DNA from: Lactobacillus sp. HBUAS51381
Lineage (GTDB): Bacteria; Bacillota; Bacilli; Lactobacillales; Lactobacillaceae
Direction: 5' to 3'
DNA: 44,195 nt
NCBI RefSeq assembly: GCF_012641095.1
Contig: NZ_JAAVSC010000024.1
Span: 1-44,195 of the forward strand
Below the pieces are notes generated by a model that searched no databases, was not told the DNA's origin, and saw only the letters and a list, made by a program, of their open reading frames with translations. Below, piece after piece: positions 18,208 through 26,087 of the stretch. A program made the translations under genes and the position numbers. The first letter of the stretch is position 1. Every line of letters starts with the position of its first letter.

Positions 18208-19926
18208 CTAGAGCTTCAATAACTCGGCCAACAATTCCTTCGCCGATTCGTTGAGCTTGGCCTGTGATTTGTCGTTGCCCAGGTGGGTGTAAATTTCACC
18301 TACGTAGACGCCGTCCGTGAACAGCCGGTCGAAAACGGCATCGATGATCGGCTGCGTGGCGGCCTGTTCCTGAACCGGGCCAAACGGGTTGGCGAAGAAG
18401 GTCGTACTCATCCCCACTTCATCCGTGGTACCCAGCGCCTTACGTTTGCCAGCGATGAACGTCTTCTTGGCTGTCTCCTGATCCGTGAAGCGGTGAACGC
18501 CCACGGCATCATCGTAGTTATTGGCGTAGACCCACATGTCGATGTGGTGGTGGGCGACGACGCGTGGCCAGGTGTTGGCCGGAATGATAACCCGCGCATT
18601 CTTCTGTTCGGGATTCATGTAGATCCCCCGGTCCATGTTGTTGAAGGCCACCTCACTGCTCAGGTCATCGAGCCGCACGAAGGCGCCGGTTTCGGTTCCC
18701 TGTGCGTACAGCTCTTGACCAGCCAACGTGAAGCTCCCCATATCGTCAAAGATCGTTTCCATACTGACAATCTGATCATCGGCGACCTGTTGTAAGGCCT
18801 CGATGGATTCGGACTTGCCGGCCCCGGAATCGCCGAAGAAGACCACCGTCTTGGTCTGCCCGTTGGCGAAGGTAATCTTCATCATCGACCCGTGAATCGG
18901 CAGGCGTTTCTGCGCGATCATGTGCAGGTTGTGCAAGGTCAGGCACATCTTCTTCATGTAGCCAAAGTATGTGGTCTGATCGTTGTACGGAATCTGGCCA
19001 ACGTAAATGTCATTGGCCTGGTCGTAGAAGTAATGGCCATTCTCTGGATCGGTATCCGTCGCCACGCCCGGCGTCCCAAATAGCAGGACCAAGTCGGGTT
19101 TGTGATCGGCGACCTGTTGCGCATCAGCGAGCTGGAATAAGTTGGCCAGGGCCAGCCCGGAAGCCAGATAATCGCGGTGGAAGTAGATATAGGCCAGACT
19201 TTCACCAATCATGGCCGGGTAACAGAAGAAATCGTCCGACGTACCCGTGAAGTTGGTTAACGGGTTCACTTGGGTCGCCGTAAAGGTCCCCTTCCGCTTG
19301 TTACTCTTGGTGTGGAGCATCATTGGTGGCCGCAACATGATCCGATCGATGAAGCGAATGTCTTGGAGCTTCTCATAGCCGGTGGGCATCGGCCATTTTA
19401 GTTTCTGTAAGAGCACGCAGGCGCTAGACCCGGCGCTCACTTGCCGGTACACGTGGTTGGCGTGGCCCTGAAGCTTCTCTTCAATCGTCCGGTATAGACG
19501 AATGACCAAATCGTTGAATCGTTGGTCGATGGTCATGAATTCACTGGCGACCACGTCATTACGTTTAATGGTCATCGTAGCGACCCGTAGATACGTCCGG
19601 TAGTAGGAGTAGAGGTCTTCAATGCTGGCCAAGATTTCTGACTTTTGATACGTGGCAAAGGCATCCGGTTGATTGGTCAGGATCGCCTTGATGGTGGCCA
19701 AATAAACCTGTGGTGTAACCAAATTAAAGGTGGTCGCTGCGTCAGCTACGTCCGGCGTGTGATCCCGTTGTTCATCTAAAAATAACCGAACAAAATCGGC
19801 GAGTTCGTCACTGTTTACCAGATCAAAGATACTGGTAATGAAGCGCGTGTTGTAGTCCAAGACCGCGACGTTCCGGTCGGGATTGGCGTAAAATGAAGCC
19901 AAATCAATTGCTGCTGGTGTCTGCAT
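18208..19926 (-). CDS. PEP-carboxykinase-like P-loop protein (divergent)
   Basis: The 572-residue protein resembles the kinase half of ATP-dependent PEP carboxykinase. RLPIHGSMMK matches the LPMHCSAN region, and a P-loop GDSGAGKSES is at 365-374 (normally GLSGTGKTTL). A metal-binding DD is at 394-395. Near the end FTDQETAKKTFIAGKRKALGTT and TTFFANPFGPV parallel the PEP carboxykinase C-terminal region. The N-terminal half shows no GRSPKDKF-like PEP/oxaloacetate motif. The P-loop ending in SES also recalls HPr kinase. It may be a true PEP carboxykinase variant or another kinase. A GAAAGGGG ribosome site precedes the ATG. It is divergent from the shikimate dehydrogenase-like operon. Confidence 0.65.
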   Translation of the reverse strand: MQTPAAIDLASFYANPDRNVAVLDYNTRFITSIFDLVNSDELADFVRLFLDEQRDHTPDVADAATTFNLVTPQVYLATIKAILTNQPDAFATYQKSEILASIEDLYSYYRTYLRVATMTIKRNDVVASEFMTIDQRFNDLVIRLYRTIEEKLQGHANHVYRQVSAGSSACVLLQKLKWPMPTGYEKLQDIRFIDRIMLRPPMMLHTKSNKRKGTFTATQVNPLTNFTGTSDDFFCYPAMIGESLAYIYFHRDYLASGLALANLFQLADAQQVADHKPDLVLLFGTPGVATDTDPENGHYFYDQANDIYVGQIPYNDQTTYFGYMKKMCLTLHNLHMIAQKRLPIHGSMMKITFANGQTKTVVFFGDSGAGKSESIEALQQVADDQIVSMETIFDDMGSFTLAGQELYAQGTETGAFVRLDDLSSEVAFNNMDRGIYMNPEQKNARVIIPANTWPRVVAHHHIDMWVYANNYDDAVGVHRFTDQETAKKTFIAGKRKALGTTDEVGMSTTFFANPFGPVQEQAATQPIIDAVFDRLFTDGVYVGEIYTHLGNDKSQAKLNESAKELLAELLKL

Positions 19927-20043
19927 GGTGAAGCCCCTTTCATAATGTCTTACCGGTAATTTTAGCCTAAAAGCCGGCCAGAAGGAAGCGACTTTACACT
20001 TTAATTAATGGCAATCGTGATTTTTGTGACTTACCATAAAGGG

Positions 20044-20070
20044 GTAAAGCGCTATCAAAATATTTATAAT
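20044..20070 (+). promoter_or_regulatory. cre site and promoter of the aroE-like/SDR operon
   Basis: GTAAAGCGCTATCA (20044-20057) fits 12 of 14 cre positions. -10 TATAAT is at 20065-20070. The cre site covers the -35 region, so CcpA would block the promoter. The leader is about 50 nt. Confidence 0.65.
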
Positions 20071-20128
20071 CAGGGCGGTTTCCCACTTACGTCGACGCAG
20101 CCGTCCTCCATGAAAGGAAGTTTCTGAC

Positions 20129-20998
20129 ATGAAAATTGATGGTCATACCCAATTAATCGCGCTCATCGCCCATCCGGCGGGCCATTCGCAGTCACCGGCG
20201 ATGTACAACTTTGCCTTTGCGCATGAGAAGATGAACGATCGCTTCTTGGCATTAGACGTGGACCCCAAGAATCTCGCCCAGGCGATTGCCGCCGTTCGGG
20301 CCTTCAAGATGCCCGGCGTCAGCGTGTCGATGCCCTTTAAACAAAAAGTCATTCCCCTACTCGATCATCTCGATGACGCCGCTCAAATGATTGGTGCCGT
20401 CAACACGGTCGTGAACCACGATGGCGTCCTCACCGGCTACACCACCGACGGAATTGGCTTTGTCAACGCCTTAAAGGATGCCAACGTGCCGCTAGCCGGA
20501 CAAACTATGACGCTGGCTGGCGTGGGCGGTGCCGGGACACCGATCGCCATTCAATCCGCGCTCAACGGTCTTACCAATCTCAACGTCTTCAATCTCAACG
20601 ACGCCTCGGTGGACAACGCCAAACGGGTGGTCAAGGTCATCAACGACCAGACTGACTGTCACGCAACATTCACGCCGCTCGAAGATCGCATTCATTTTCA
20701 ACAAGCCATCGCCACCAGCAACATCTACACGGATGCGACGGGACTAGGCATGGGTAAGCTCATCGATCAAGCCTTGGTCGATGACCCCACCTGGTTCCAC
20801 CGCGACATGACCGTCTTTGACACCGTCTACGCGCCGGCCGAGACCAAGCTGATGCGCGTGGCAAAACAAGCGGGTGTGGCCCACGTATTCAACGGGCAAG
20901 GGATGTTGTTGAACCAAGGCGTTGCGGCCTTTAAGCTCTGGACCGGGCACGACATGCCGGTCGCCGCCGTTCGTCATGAAATCTTTAAGGAGGATTAG
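20129..20998 (+). CDS. shikimate/quinate dehydrogenase family protein
   Basis: The 289-residue protein has the AroE/YdiB fold. The N-terminal catalytic domain carries SMPFKQKV (catalytic Lys), GAVNTV and YTTDGIGF. The NAD(P) domain has GVGGAGTP, and NGQGMLLNQGVAAFKLWTG stands near the end. The sequence fits the YdiB-like/quinate group better than the core biosynthetic AroE, and the partner SDR and cre control suggest a catabolic or redox role with quinate, shikimate or a related cyclitol acid. A GAAAGGAAG ribosome site lies before the ATG. The SDR gene follows after 3 nt. Confidence 0.85.
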   Translation: MKIDGHTQLIALIAHPAGHSQSPAMYNFAFAHEKMNDRFLALDVDPKNLAQAIAAVRAFKMPGVSVSMPFKQKVIPLLDHLDDAAQMIGAVNTVVNHDGVLTGYTTDGIGFVNALKDANVPLAGQTMTLAGVGGAGTPIAIQSALNGLTNLNVFNLNDASVDNAKRVVKVINDQTDCHATFTPLEDRIHFQQAIATSNIYTDATGLGMGKLIDQALVDDPTWFHRDMTVFDTVYAPAETKLMRVAKQAGVAHVFNGQGMLLNQGVAAFKLWTGHDMPVAAVRHEIFKED

Positions 20999-21001
20999 CT
21001 G

Positions 21002-21823
21002 ATGTCAGAAAATTGGTTGGGTTTAGACGATAAGGTTTGTGTGGTCACCGGTGCCATCGGTGGCATGGGTACCAAGATTTGCGAAGCCTTGGCGGATCAA
21101 AACGCGAAGGTGGTCGCGCTGGACATGAAAAAAGATGCCGTGACGACCTTTGCGACCAAGTTAGCCACGGCACACCACACTGAAACATTAGCGGTGGCCT
21201 GCAACGTAACGGATGCGGACAGCGTTAAGGCCGCCGTTGCCCAGGTTCAGGCCAAGTTTGGCCGGGTTGACGTGGTCATTAACACGGCCGGTATTCTCAA
21301 GTTCGACCCGTTAGAGGATCTCGACTACGCCACCTGGAAACAGGTGCTGGATGTGAATCTGAACGGCTACTATTTAATCACGCACGAATTCGGCAAACTG
21401 ATGATTCAACAACGTCATGGCACCTTCGTCCACATCTCTACGGTCGCCAGTGACATCCCCGAAACCTATAGTGGCGCGTACAGCACCAGCAAGGCCGGCG
21501 TGAACATGCTGTCCAAGCAGGTCGCGGCCGAATGGGGCATGTTCGGTATCCGAAGTAACGTCCTCGAACCTTGCCTGGTCAAAACGCCGATGTCCGCAGC
21601 CTTCTATGCCGATCCACAGGTTGAGAATGGCCGCAAAGAACTGACTGCCAGCAAGCGCATCGGCACGACCGATGATATCGCCAATGCCATCTTATTCCTG
21701 GCCAGCGACCGGTCCAGCTACATTAACGCCACCGGCCTCGCGATTGACGGTGGCTTCAGCGTCATGATGCAAAATCAGATTCCTAAGCCTGGTGGTCGCC
21801 GCGGCTTTGCGGAAACGCATTAG
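21002..21823 (+). CDS. short-chain dehydrogenase/reductase
   Basis: The 273-residue classical SDR has the cofactor motif TGAIGGMG (near residue 17), NTAG, and the catalytic Ser/Tyr/Lys as STVAS and YSTSK. The C-terminal tail is proline- and glycine-rich. It starts 3 nt after the shikimate dehydrogenase-like gene, whose end holds the AAGGAGGAT ribosome site, so the two are tightly coupled. Probably it acts on the same or a neighbouring substrate; the substrate is unknown. Confidence 0.88.
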   Translation: MSENWLGLDDKVCVVTGAIGGMGTKICEALADQNAKVVALDMKKDAVTTFATKLATAHHTETLAVACNVTDADSVKAAVAQVQAKFGRVDVVINTAGILKFDPLEDLDYATWKQVLDVNLNGYYLITHEFGKLMIQQRHGTFVHISTVASDIPETYSGAYSTSKAGVNMLSKQVAAEWGMFGIRSNVLEPCLVKTPMSAAFYADPQVENGRKELTASKRIGTTDDIANAILFLASDRSSYINATGLAIDGGFSVMMQNQIPKPGGRRGFAETH

Positions 21824-21845
21824 TTACACTTTAATTTGTCTCTAA

Positions 21846-21894
21846 AAAGGCTATACCAAATCAGCCATATTTTGACCGATTCGGTATAGCTTTT
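21846..21894 (+). terminator. terminator of the aroE-like/SDR operon
   Basis: Arms 21850-21862 and 21878-21890 pair over 13 positions with one mismatch, followed by TTTT. Confidence 0.8.
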
Positions 21895-21899
21895 GTTTG

Positions 21900-22005
21900 C
21901 TAGTTAAAAATTGAGGCCTCGTAAGCGCGAGTGTTGATAAGGCTTGGCGCCCTTAAATTAGTCATCAACGACCACCTACGACTACAAGATATTGTGGCCT
22001 CCGGT
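21900..22005 (-). repeat. decayed fragment of the dispersed repeat family (remnant E)
   Basis: The stretch aligns with the left part of copy C: a degenerate CTAA... end, GATAAGG in the same place, then TCATCAACGACCACCT (21962-21977) nearly identical to the copy C segment, and GCCTCCGG. It lies against the 3' end of the yafQ-like toxin gene and overlaps its last codons. It is in the orientation of copy C, opposite to copy A. Confidence 0.55.
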
Positions 22006-22263
22006 ATTAAGTAAAAGCAAAGTGAGCTCATCATCATTGATGATTTGATACAAAAGCAACCAATTTTTGTCGACATGAATTTCGTTGATACCGACAAGAT
22101 TGCCGGTTAACATATGCCAATCGAATTGGCGGATGAGTGTTTCATGGTCTTCAGCTAAAATTGTTTTAATTGCCGTATCTAGGCGTGCTAAATCATAATG
22201 CTTTTTACTCAACTTTTTTAGTGAACGATCAAACCGCGCTGTGGTCCGTGAGTATTTAATCAA
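21982..22263 (-). CDS. yafQ: YafQ-family mRNA interferase toxin
   Basis: The 93-residue RelE-superfamily toxin has the YafQ pattern: LTGNLVGINEIHVDKNW and LLLLNTGGHNIL near the end. His50, His63, Trp68 and His90 match the catalytic histidines and tryptophan of YafQ; the place of Asp67 is Asn, with an Asp two residues earlier. It starts with TTG at 22263, overlapping the antitoxin stop by TTGA, so translation is coupled. Such toxins cleave mRNA on the ribosome. A repeat remnant abuts the 3' end. Confidence 0.82.
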   Translation of the reverse strand: MIKYSRTTARFDRSLKKLSKKHYDLARLDTAIKTILAEDHETLIRQFDWHMLTGNLVGINEIHVDKNWLLLYQIINDDELTLLLLNTGGHNIL

Positions 22264-22553
22264 TTGGCTGTTTTCTCTAAATCATGCAGATGCCTGAAAA
22301 GTGCATCAGGACTAGAAAATTTACTGACACGTCCAGCTTCAACATCCTCCAAAGCTTCGTCTAATTCACTCTTCGATTTAGATCGACCGGGAGTGAAGGG
22401 CAAAGCTTGTTCTTTGATCATTTGCGCCAAGAACATGTTAATAACGTTAGACAGATCCGTTCCCAGCGATTCCGCAACTTCAGCAGCTTCCTGTTTACGT
22501 TTAGCATCAATTCGGATCGTCAGTCGTTCTTTTTGTGACGGATTTATCATCAA
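22260..22553 (-). CDS. dinJ: RelB/DinJ-family antitoxin
   Basis: The 97-residue protein begins with a ribbon-helix-helix segment (RLTIRIDAKRKQEAAEVAES, residues 10-29), then GTDLSNVINMFLAQMIKEQALPF typical of DinJ. The C-terminal half should wrap the toxin. It neutralises the partner and represses the operon. GGGAG lies 7 nt before the ATG. Antitoxin-first order with overlapping toxin start is standard for dinJ-yafQ. Confidence 0.87.
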   Translation of the reverse strand: MMINPSQKERLTIRIDAKRKQEAAEVAESLGTDLSNVINMFLAQMIKEQALPFTPGRSKSKSELDEALEDVEAGRVSKFSSPDALFRHLHDLEKTAN

Positions 22554-22582
22554 ATCACTCCCATTGTTGTCAGATTGGTGCT

Positions 22583-22611
22583 ATTTTATCATCGATTGGT
22601 CCACTTATCCA
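22583..22611 (-). promoter_or_regulatory. dinJ-yafQ promoter
   Basis: -35 TGGATA (22606-22611), 17-nt spacer, TGA-extended -10 TAAAAT (22583-22588). Same -35, spacing and extension as the hicAB promoter. Confidence 0.55.
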
Positions 22612-22812
22612 GCAAAATTACTTTGCTCACTAAGCGTTGCGCTGCCTTACTCAACCTAATATACAAGAACCTAGTTGCGTGAGTCACTCTGGGCTTACTC
22701 CGGGGACGAACGAATCTCCATTTCTTCGAACCGTAAATTCGCCGAGCACTCGTGAATTCTTTGCCTTCATTATTTTCACCTTTTTACCCTCGCATAGCCT
22801 TCGTGTACCATC

Positions 22813-23172
22813 TCACCCCGGCTCTGGGGTCGGATAGGCCACATTAAAAATCAAGATTCGCGTCACGTGAAAATCAACGACTTCAAAACTCGCACTCGAA
22901 TCCAAGTAGGAGCGATCAATTTCGTAAATTCGTCCAATATGGAAGCGCCCCAAGACGTAACGCGTATCCGATGCCGGGGCCTTCGTGACGGTTACTCGAC
23001 GAGCCAACTGCGGATGACCGTCTAACAAGATGGCCGCCCGCACCGCATTACTGGGCACCGTCGACAGGAGGAGTAAACCCACAATCAGCAACTCAAGGCC
23101 CTTTCTAAATGGACCAATCCGGTACCAGTGCGCGACGAATCGCTTCTTGAATTGCCGCAATCTAGTCGTCAT
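22813..23172 (-). CDS. small membrane-anchored protein of unknown function
   Basis: The 119-residue protein starts at ATG 23172 (MTTRLRQFKKRFVAHW), chosen because GAGGA lies 8 nt upstream; an ATG five codons earlier has none. A positively charged N-terminus and one hydrophobic segment (LELLIVGLLLLSTVP, about residues 26-40) suggest an anchored protein with an outside domain. It follows the next gene by 4 nt and forms a two-gene unit with it. No family recognised. Confidence 0.6.
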   Translation of the reverse strand: MTTRLRQFKKRFVAHWYRIGPFRKGLELLIVGLLLLSTVPSNAVRAAILLDGHPQLARRVTVTKAPASDTRYVLGRFHIGRIYEIDRSYLDSSASFEVVDFHVTRILIFNVAYPTPEPG

Positions 23173-23176
23173 TGGC

Positions 23177-23809
23177 TTATTCCTCATCCGCGGATGCCAC
23201 GGTCTTCAGTCGATACGTGTTCCACAATTTAAGCGGATCTCGCGGTGTCGCACTTAAGATAACCACCACATCCGTTTCACGTTTACCTTGCAGGGTCGCC
23301 AGATACAATTTTTCATGGTCCGTATTCCCCAATGCATAGGCAATCTTAGCGTAGCGCGCTTGACGCACCGCCGCTGCGACCGCTGGCGTCGTGCTCAAGC
23401 GTTGAATGGTTGGCTCATCTTGATCCGCCACCACCTTTGCCAGTGCCGCCTGCGCCAATCGAAATGGCCGATTGGTCTGCATGTAGGTATTGAACCCACC
23501 TAAGGCCACCAACAACGCGGTTAGACCCAACAAGCTAACCGTGGTGCGTTTAGGCAGAAACTGATGCCAAACTGTGACGATCTGCTGATTGTGACCCGCT
23601 AGGACACCCAGTCCCGCCACGACCAATAAGACAATCCCCCAACAGGCCAGTAAGCTGAGACTCGTCCGCAAGAAGTCCAAGCGATAAAGTCCCCAACCGG
23701 TCGACTGGTCGTTGCCCCCAATCGGCCGCCCTAGAACCATCATGAAGCTCCCCAGGGCAACTAAAAAGATAATCAGCGGTACCTTGGCCCCCAAACTATG
23801 AACAAACAT
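23177..23809 (-). CDS. membrane protein of unknown function
   Basis: The 210-residue protein has three hydrophobic segments in the first half (about residues 10-27, 48-70 and 90-106) and a soluble C-terminal half ending in an acidic tail. A GGGGGAGGA ribosome site precedes the ATG. It is the first gene of a two-gene unit with the 119-residue protein. Both have a membrane part and a similarly sized soluble part; they may form a complex. Function unknown. Confidence 0.65.
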   Translation of the reverse strand: MFVHSLGAKVPLIIFLVALGSFMMVLGRPIGGNDQSTGWGLYRLDFLRTSLSLLACWGIVLLVVAGLGVLAGHNQQIVTVWHQFLPKRTTVSLLGLTALLVALGGFNTYMQTNRPFRLAQAALAKVVADQDEPTIQRLSTTPAVAAAVRQARYAKIAYALGNTDHEKLYLATLQGKRETDVVVILSATPRDPLKLWNTYRLKTVASADEE

Positions 23810-23896
23810 ACATCCTCCCCCTATTCGTTACCCCCATTGTAAACTCAAAAGCCGTCTGAACCATTTATTCACTACAATGTTAGGAATTCTTTAAGG

Positions 23897-23929
23897 AAAA
23901 AGCCCACTCGTCATGTCACGAGTGGACTT
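23897..23929 (-). terminator. terminator of the MFS transporter gene
   Basis: Twelve-nt arms with one G-T-type position (23900-23911 and 23918-23929) and a 6-nt loop; a T-run follows on the minus strand. Confidence 0.85.
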
Positions 23930-23950
23930 CTAAATTAGCATTTAAAGCAT

Positions 23951-25366
23951 TTAAGCGGCTGCTTTCGTCTTGCGACCATCCCGTAGCATTGCCGCAAAGA
24001 TCCAACCGACCACGGCGACCACCAAGAAGGTGACGAAGACCGCGTGGTATCCTGATAGCGTTGCGGCGGCATGACTGACAACTTTGACGTGGCTGGCCGT
24101 AACCATGGCCAGAATCAACGTGGCCACGGCGACCCCGGTTGACCCCAGGATCTGCCGTACGGTCGTAATCACGGCCGTCCCATGTGAGATTAATTGGTCA
24201 GGTAACGAGTTGGCCCCCAACGTGACCGCTGGCATCATGACGAAGGCGTTGCCCCCCTCAATCAGGGCCGCAATCAGAATCATGGCCACTAAGGATTGAC
24301 GACTGGAAACGACCGCCAGCCATAACCAGCCCAGGACAATCATCGACATCCCCGTCAGCATTGTGCCCTTGAAGCCAATCCGATCGGCCAGTTTCCCGGT
24401 CAGTGGATTGAGCAGACTCAAGATAACCGCACCGGGAACCAAGGCCATTCCGGACGCAAACGGCGAGAGGCCCAGCACCTCTTGGTAGTACAGTGGGAAA
24501 ATAATCGTCACGACGATTAACGCAATATACGAGGTTCCCGTCAGTAGAACTGCGAGATCGAAGTTAAAGGTCTTGAGGACTCGCAGATCCAGCAACGGCG
24601 TATCCATTTGAAATTGTCGCCAAACGAAGAACGCCACGGCTAGCACACTGACCACCAGTAACCCGGTCATCAGGCCCCAGTTGACGTTGGCCTTTCCAAT
24701 CTGATTGACCACGTAAAGAATCCCGATGAAGCCGACACTACTGATAACGGACCAGTAATCCAGGCGTGAGTCGTGTTGGGGCATGACATCCTTAATCGTC
24801 TTCAACGCGATTAAGAAGACGATGGTAATGATGACCATGAAGACCACGAACAGCCCTTGCCAAGTCGTATACCGTAAGACGATCCCCGAGATAATGGGAC
24901 CCACGGCCAAAGCAGACCCCATGACGAGGCCCGCCATTCCCATAACACCGCCCCGTTGGCCTTCTGGGGTAATCCGCAACATGACCGTTTGATAGGATGG
25001 GAACATAATCCCCACTGCCATCGCTTCCATCACCCGACCTAACATCATCAGGCCAAAGCTTGGGGCTAAATAAATAATAAAGGTCCCGATATCGAATAAG
25101 GCCAGAACGCTAACAAACAAAACGGGAAAACGAATATTATTTAAGAGCCATGGACTCACCGGCATCATCACGACCATCACCAGCATAAAGCCAGTGGTCA
25201 GCCACTGGACCGTCGAGGCTGGGACCCCGAAGTAGCGCATCAACGTGGGATACGCCGTCGACAGTGACGATTGACTGATAGACATCGTAAAGGTCCCCGC
25301 CAGTAACGTCCAGATAAACGCCAGATGATTGTATGGCCGCCCCTGTAAATCAATTGGTTGTGCCAT
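23951..25366 (-). CDS. MFS transporter, DHA2 (14-helix) drug-efflux family
   Basis: The 471-residue protein has about 14 hydrophobic segments. QSSLSTAYPTLMRYFGVP in helix 1 and QWLTTGFMLVMVVMMP are typical of EmrB/QacA-type antiporters. GRVMEAMAVGIMFP and GSALAVGPIISGIVL (antiporter motif C) follow. It probably exports toxic compounds with proton exchange. GAGGGAGGA precedes the ATG. It is a single-gene unit with its own terminator; no regulator gene lies next to it. Confidence 0.88.
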   Translation of the reverse strand: MAQPIDLQGRPYNHLAFIWTLLAGTFTMSISQSSLSTAYPTLMRYFGVPASTVQWLTTGFMLVMVVMMPVSPWLLNNIRFPVLFVSVLALFDIGTFIIYLAPSFGLMMLGRVMEAMAVGIMFPSYQTVMLRITPEGQRGGVMGMAGLVMGSALAVGPIISGIVLRYTTWQGLFVVFMVIITIVFLIALKTIKDVMPQHDSRLDYWSVISSVGFIGILYVVNQIGKANVNWGLMTGLLVVSVLAVAFFVWRQFQMDTPLLDLRVLKTFNFDLAVLLTGTSYIALIVVTIIFPLYYQEVLGLSPFASGMALVPGAVILSLLNPLTGKLADRIGFKGTMLTGMSMIVLGWLWLAVVSSRQSLVAMILIAALIEGGNAFVMMPAVTLGANSLPDQLISHGTAVITTVRQILGSTGVAVATLILAMVTASHVKVVSHAAATLSGYHAVFVTFLVVAVVGWIFAAMLRDGRKTKAAA

Positions 25367-25519
25367 GTAATTCCTCCCTCATGTCCACTTTAGAAGCATT
25401 ATTAACTGACCTTTATCCTAGTCCTTTTCTCGTTTGCTGTAAACTCAGGCGTCCCGCAATGATCAGCTATACAATCAAGTTACTTATCCCCTAATCTTTG
25501 GTACAATGAAGCTAATTAA

Positions 25520-25537
25520 GACCGATCGTTATCGGTC
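25520..25537 (+). promoter_or_regulatory. leader hairpin before the 58-residue gene
   Basis: GACCGAT/ATCGGTC (25520-25526 and 25531-25537) form a perfect 7-bp hairpin with a CGTT loop. It lies between a likely TGG-extended -10 TACAAT (about 25502-25507) and the ribosome site. It may stabilise the mRNA or act as an operator. Confidence 0.4.
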
Positions 25538-25568
25538 AAGCGGATTACGCAAGGAATGAGGGTAAACT

Positions 25569-25745
25569 ATGGATTTAGTAGCATATTTACACGACGAGAT
25601 TAACTTCTTGACGGAACAAATGAATCGCGCCAAGAAGGAAAAGGATAACGCAATGAATTTTCTTTGCGACGCTCGCATTACTGAGGCGAAACGCATCTTG
25701 GAACAGATTGACAAGGGAAACATTGATCGGCTGAAGGCCGAATAG
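25569..25745 (+). CDS. small helical protein of unknown function (58 aa)
   Basis: The 58-residue frame starts MDLVAYLHDEINFLTEQ and ends in IDRLKAE. It is rich in charged residues with a heptad-like pattern, so probably one or two helices. GAATGAGGG lies before the ATG and a promoter-like extended -10 lies about 60 nt upstream. Codon use looks like that of real genes. No family recognised. Confidence 0.65.
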   Translation: MDLVAYLHDEINFLTEQMNRAKKEKDNAMNFLCDARITEAKRILEQIDKGNIDRLKAE

Positions 25746-25768
25746 ACACGGCTTCATGCGAGCGTGGA

Positions 25769-25805
25769 ACAAAGGGTCTGGGTGTTTCGTCCCGGGCTCA
25801 TTTGT
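25769..25805 (+). repeat. CTGGG-type intergenic hairpin
   Basis: GGGTCTGGG and CCCGGGCTC pair with some G-T pairs, extended by ACAAA/TTTGT. It resembles the hairpins at 30574-30611 and 33338-33361. No T-run follows, so termination is doubtful. Confidence 0.4.
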
Positions 25806-25836
25806 GCCGTCTAAATACGCTAAGGGAGGACACTAA

Positions 25837-26010
25837 ATGAACGTGAAAGCCATCATCGATAGCCTCATCTTCATCGTGATCATTGGCTTGTTGGTCTTTC
25901 TAATCATCAACTTCATCACCGACTTTCGCACCACCCTACTCGTGGTGTTCGCCCTGCTGGCTGCCGCTTACGTGAAGCATCATTTCTTCAAGCGCCACGC
26001 CGACCGGTGA
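25837..26010 (+). CDS. small membrane protein (57 aa)
   Basis: The frame MNVKAIIDSLIFIVIIG... encodes two hydrophobic segments (about residues 8-26 and 33-46) and ends in a basic, histidine-rich tail (KHHFFKRHADR). GGGAGGA lies before the ATG. It sits between the 58-residue gene and map. Function unknown. Confidence 0.65.
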   Translation: MNVKAIIDSLIFIVIIGLLVFLIINFITDFRTTLLVVFALLAAAYVKHHFFKRHADR

Positions 26011-26087
26011 TGATCGAGTCGCGAGTTCGCCTAAACGCGCAATTAGGTGTAGATTAGTAGTGTACGAAATTTTGAGGAGGCAACACA

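Noticed and set aside
22264-22659. 131-codon plus-strand frame opposite dinJ
   Set aside because: It is a shadow of dinJ in the opposite strand without start signals.
22554-22812. Possible gene or RNA between the dinJ promoter and the small membrane gene
   Set aside because: Only short frames without ribosome sites and no convincing structure were seen.
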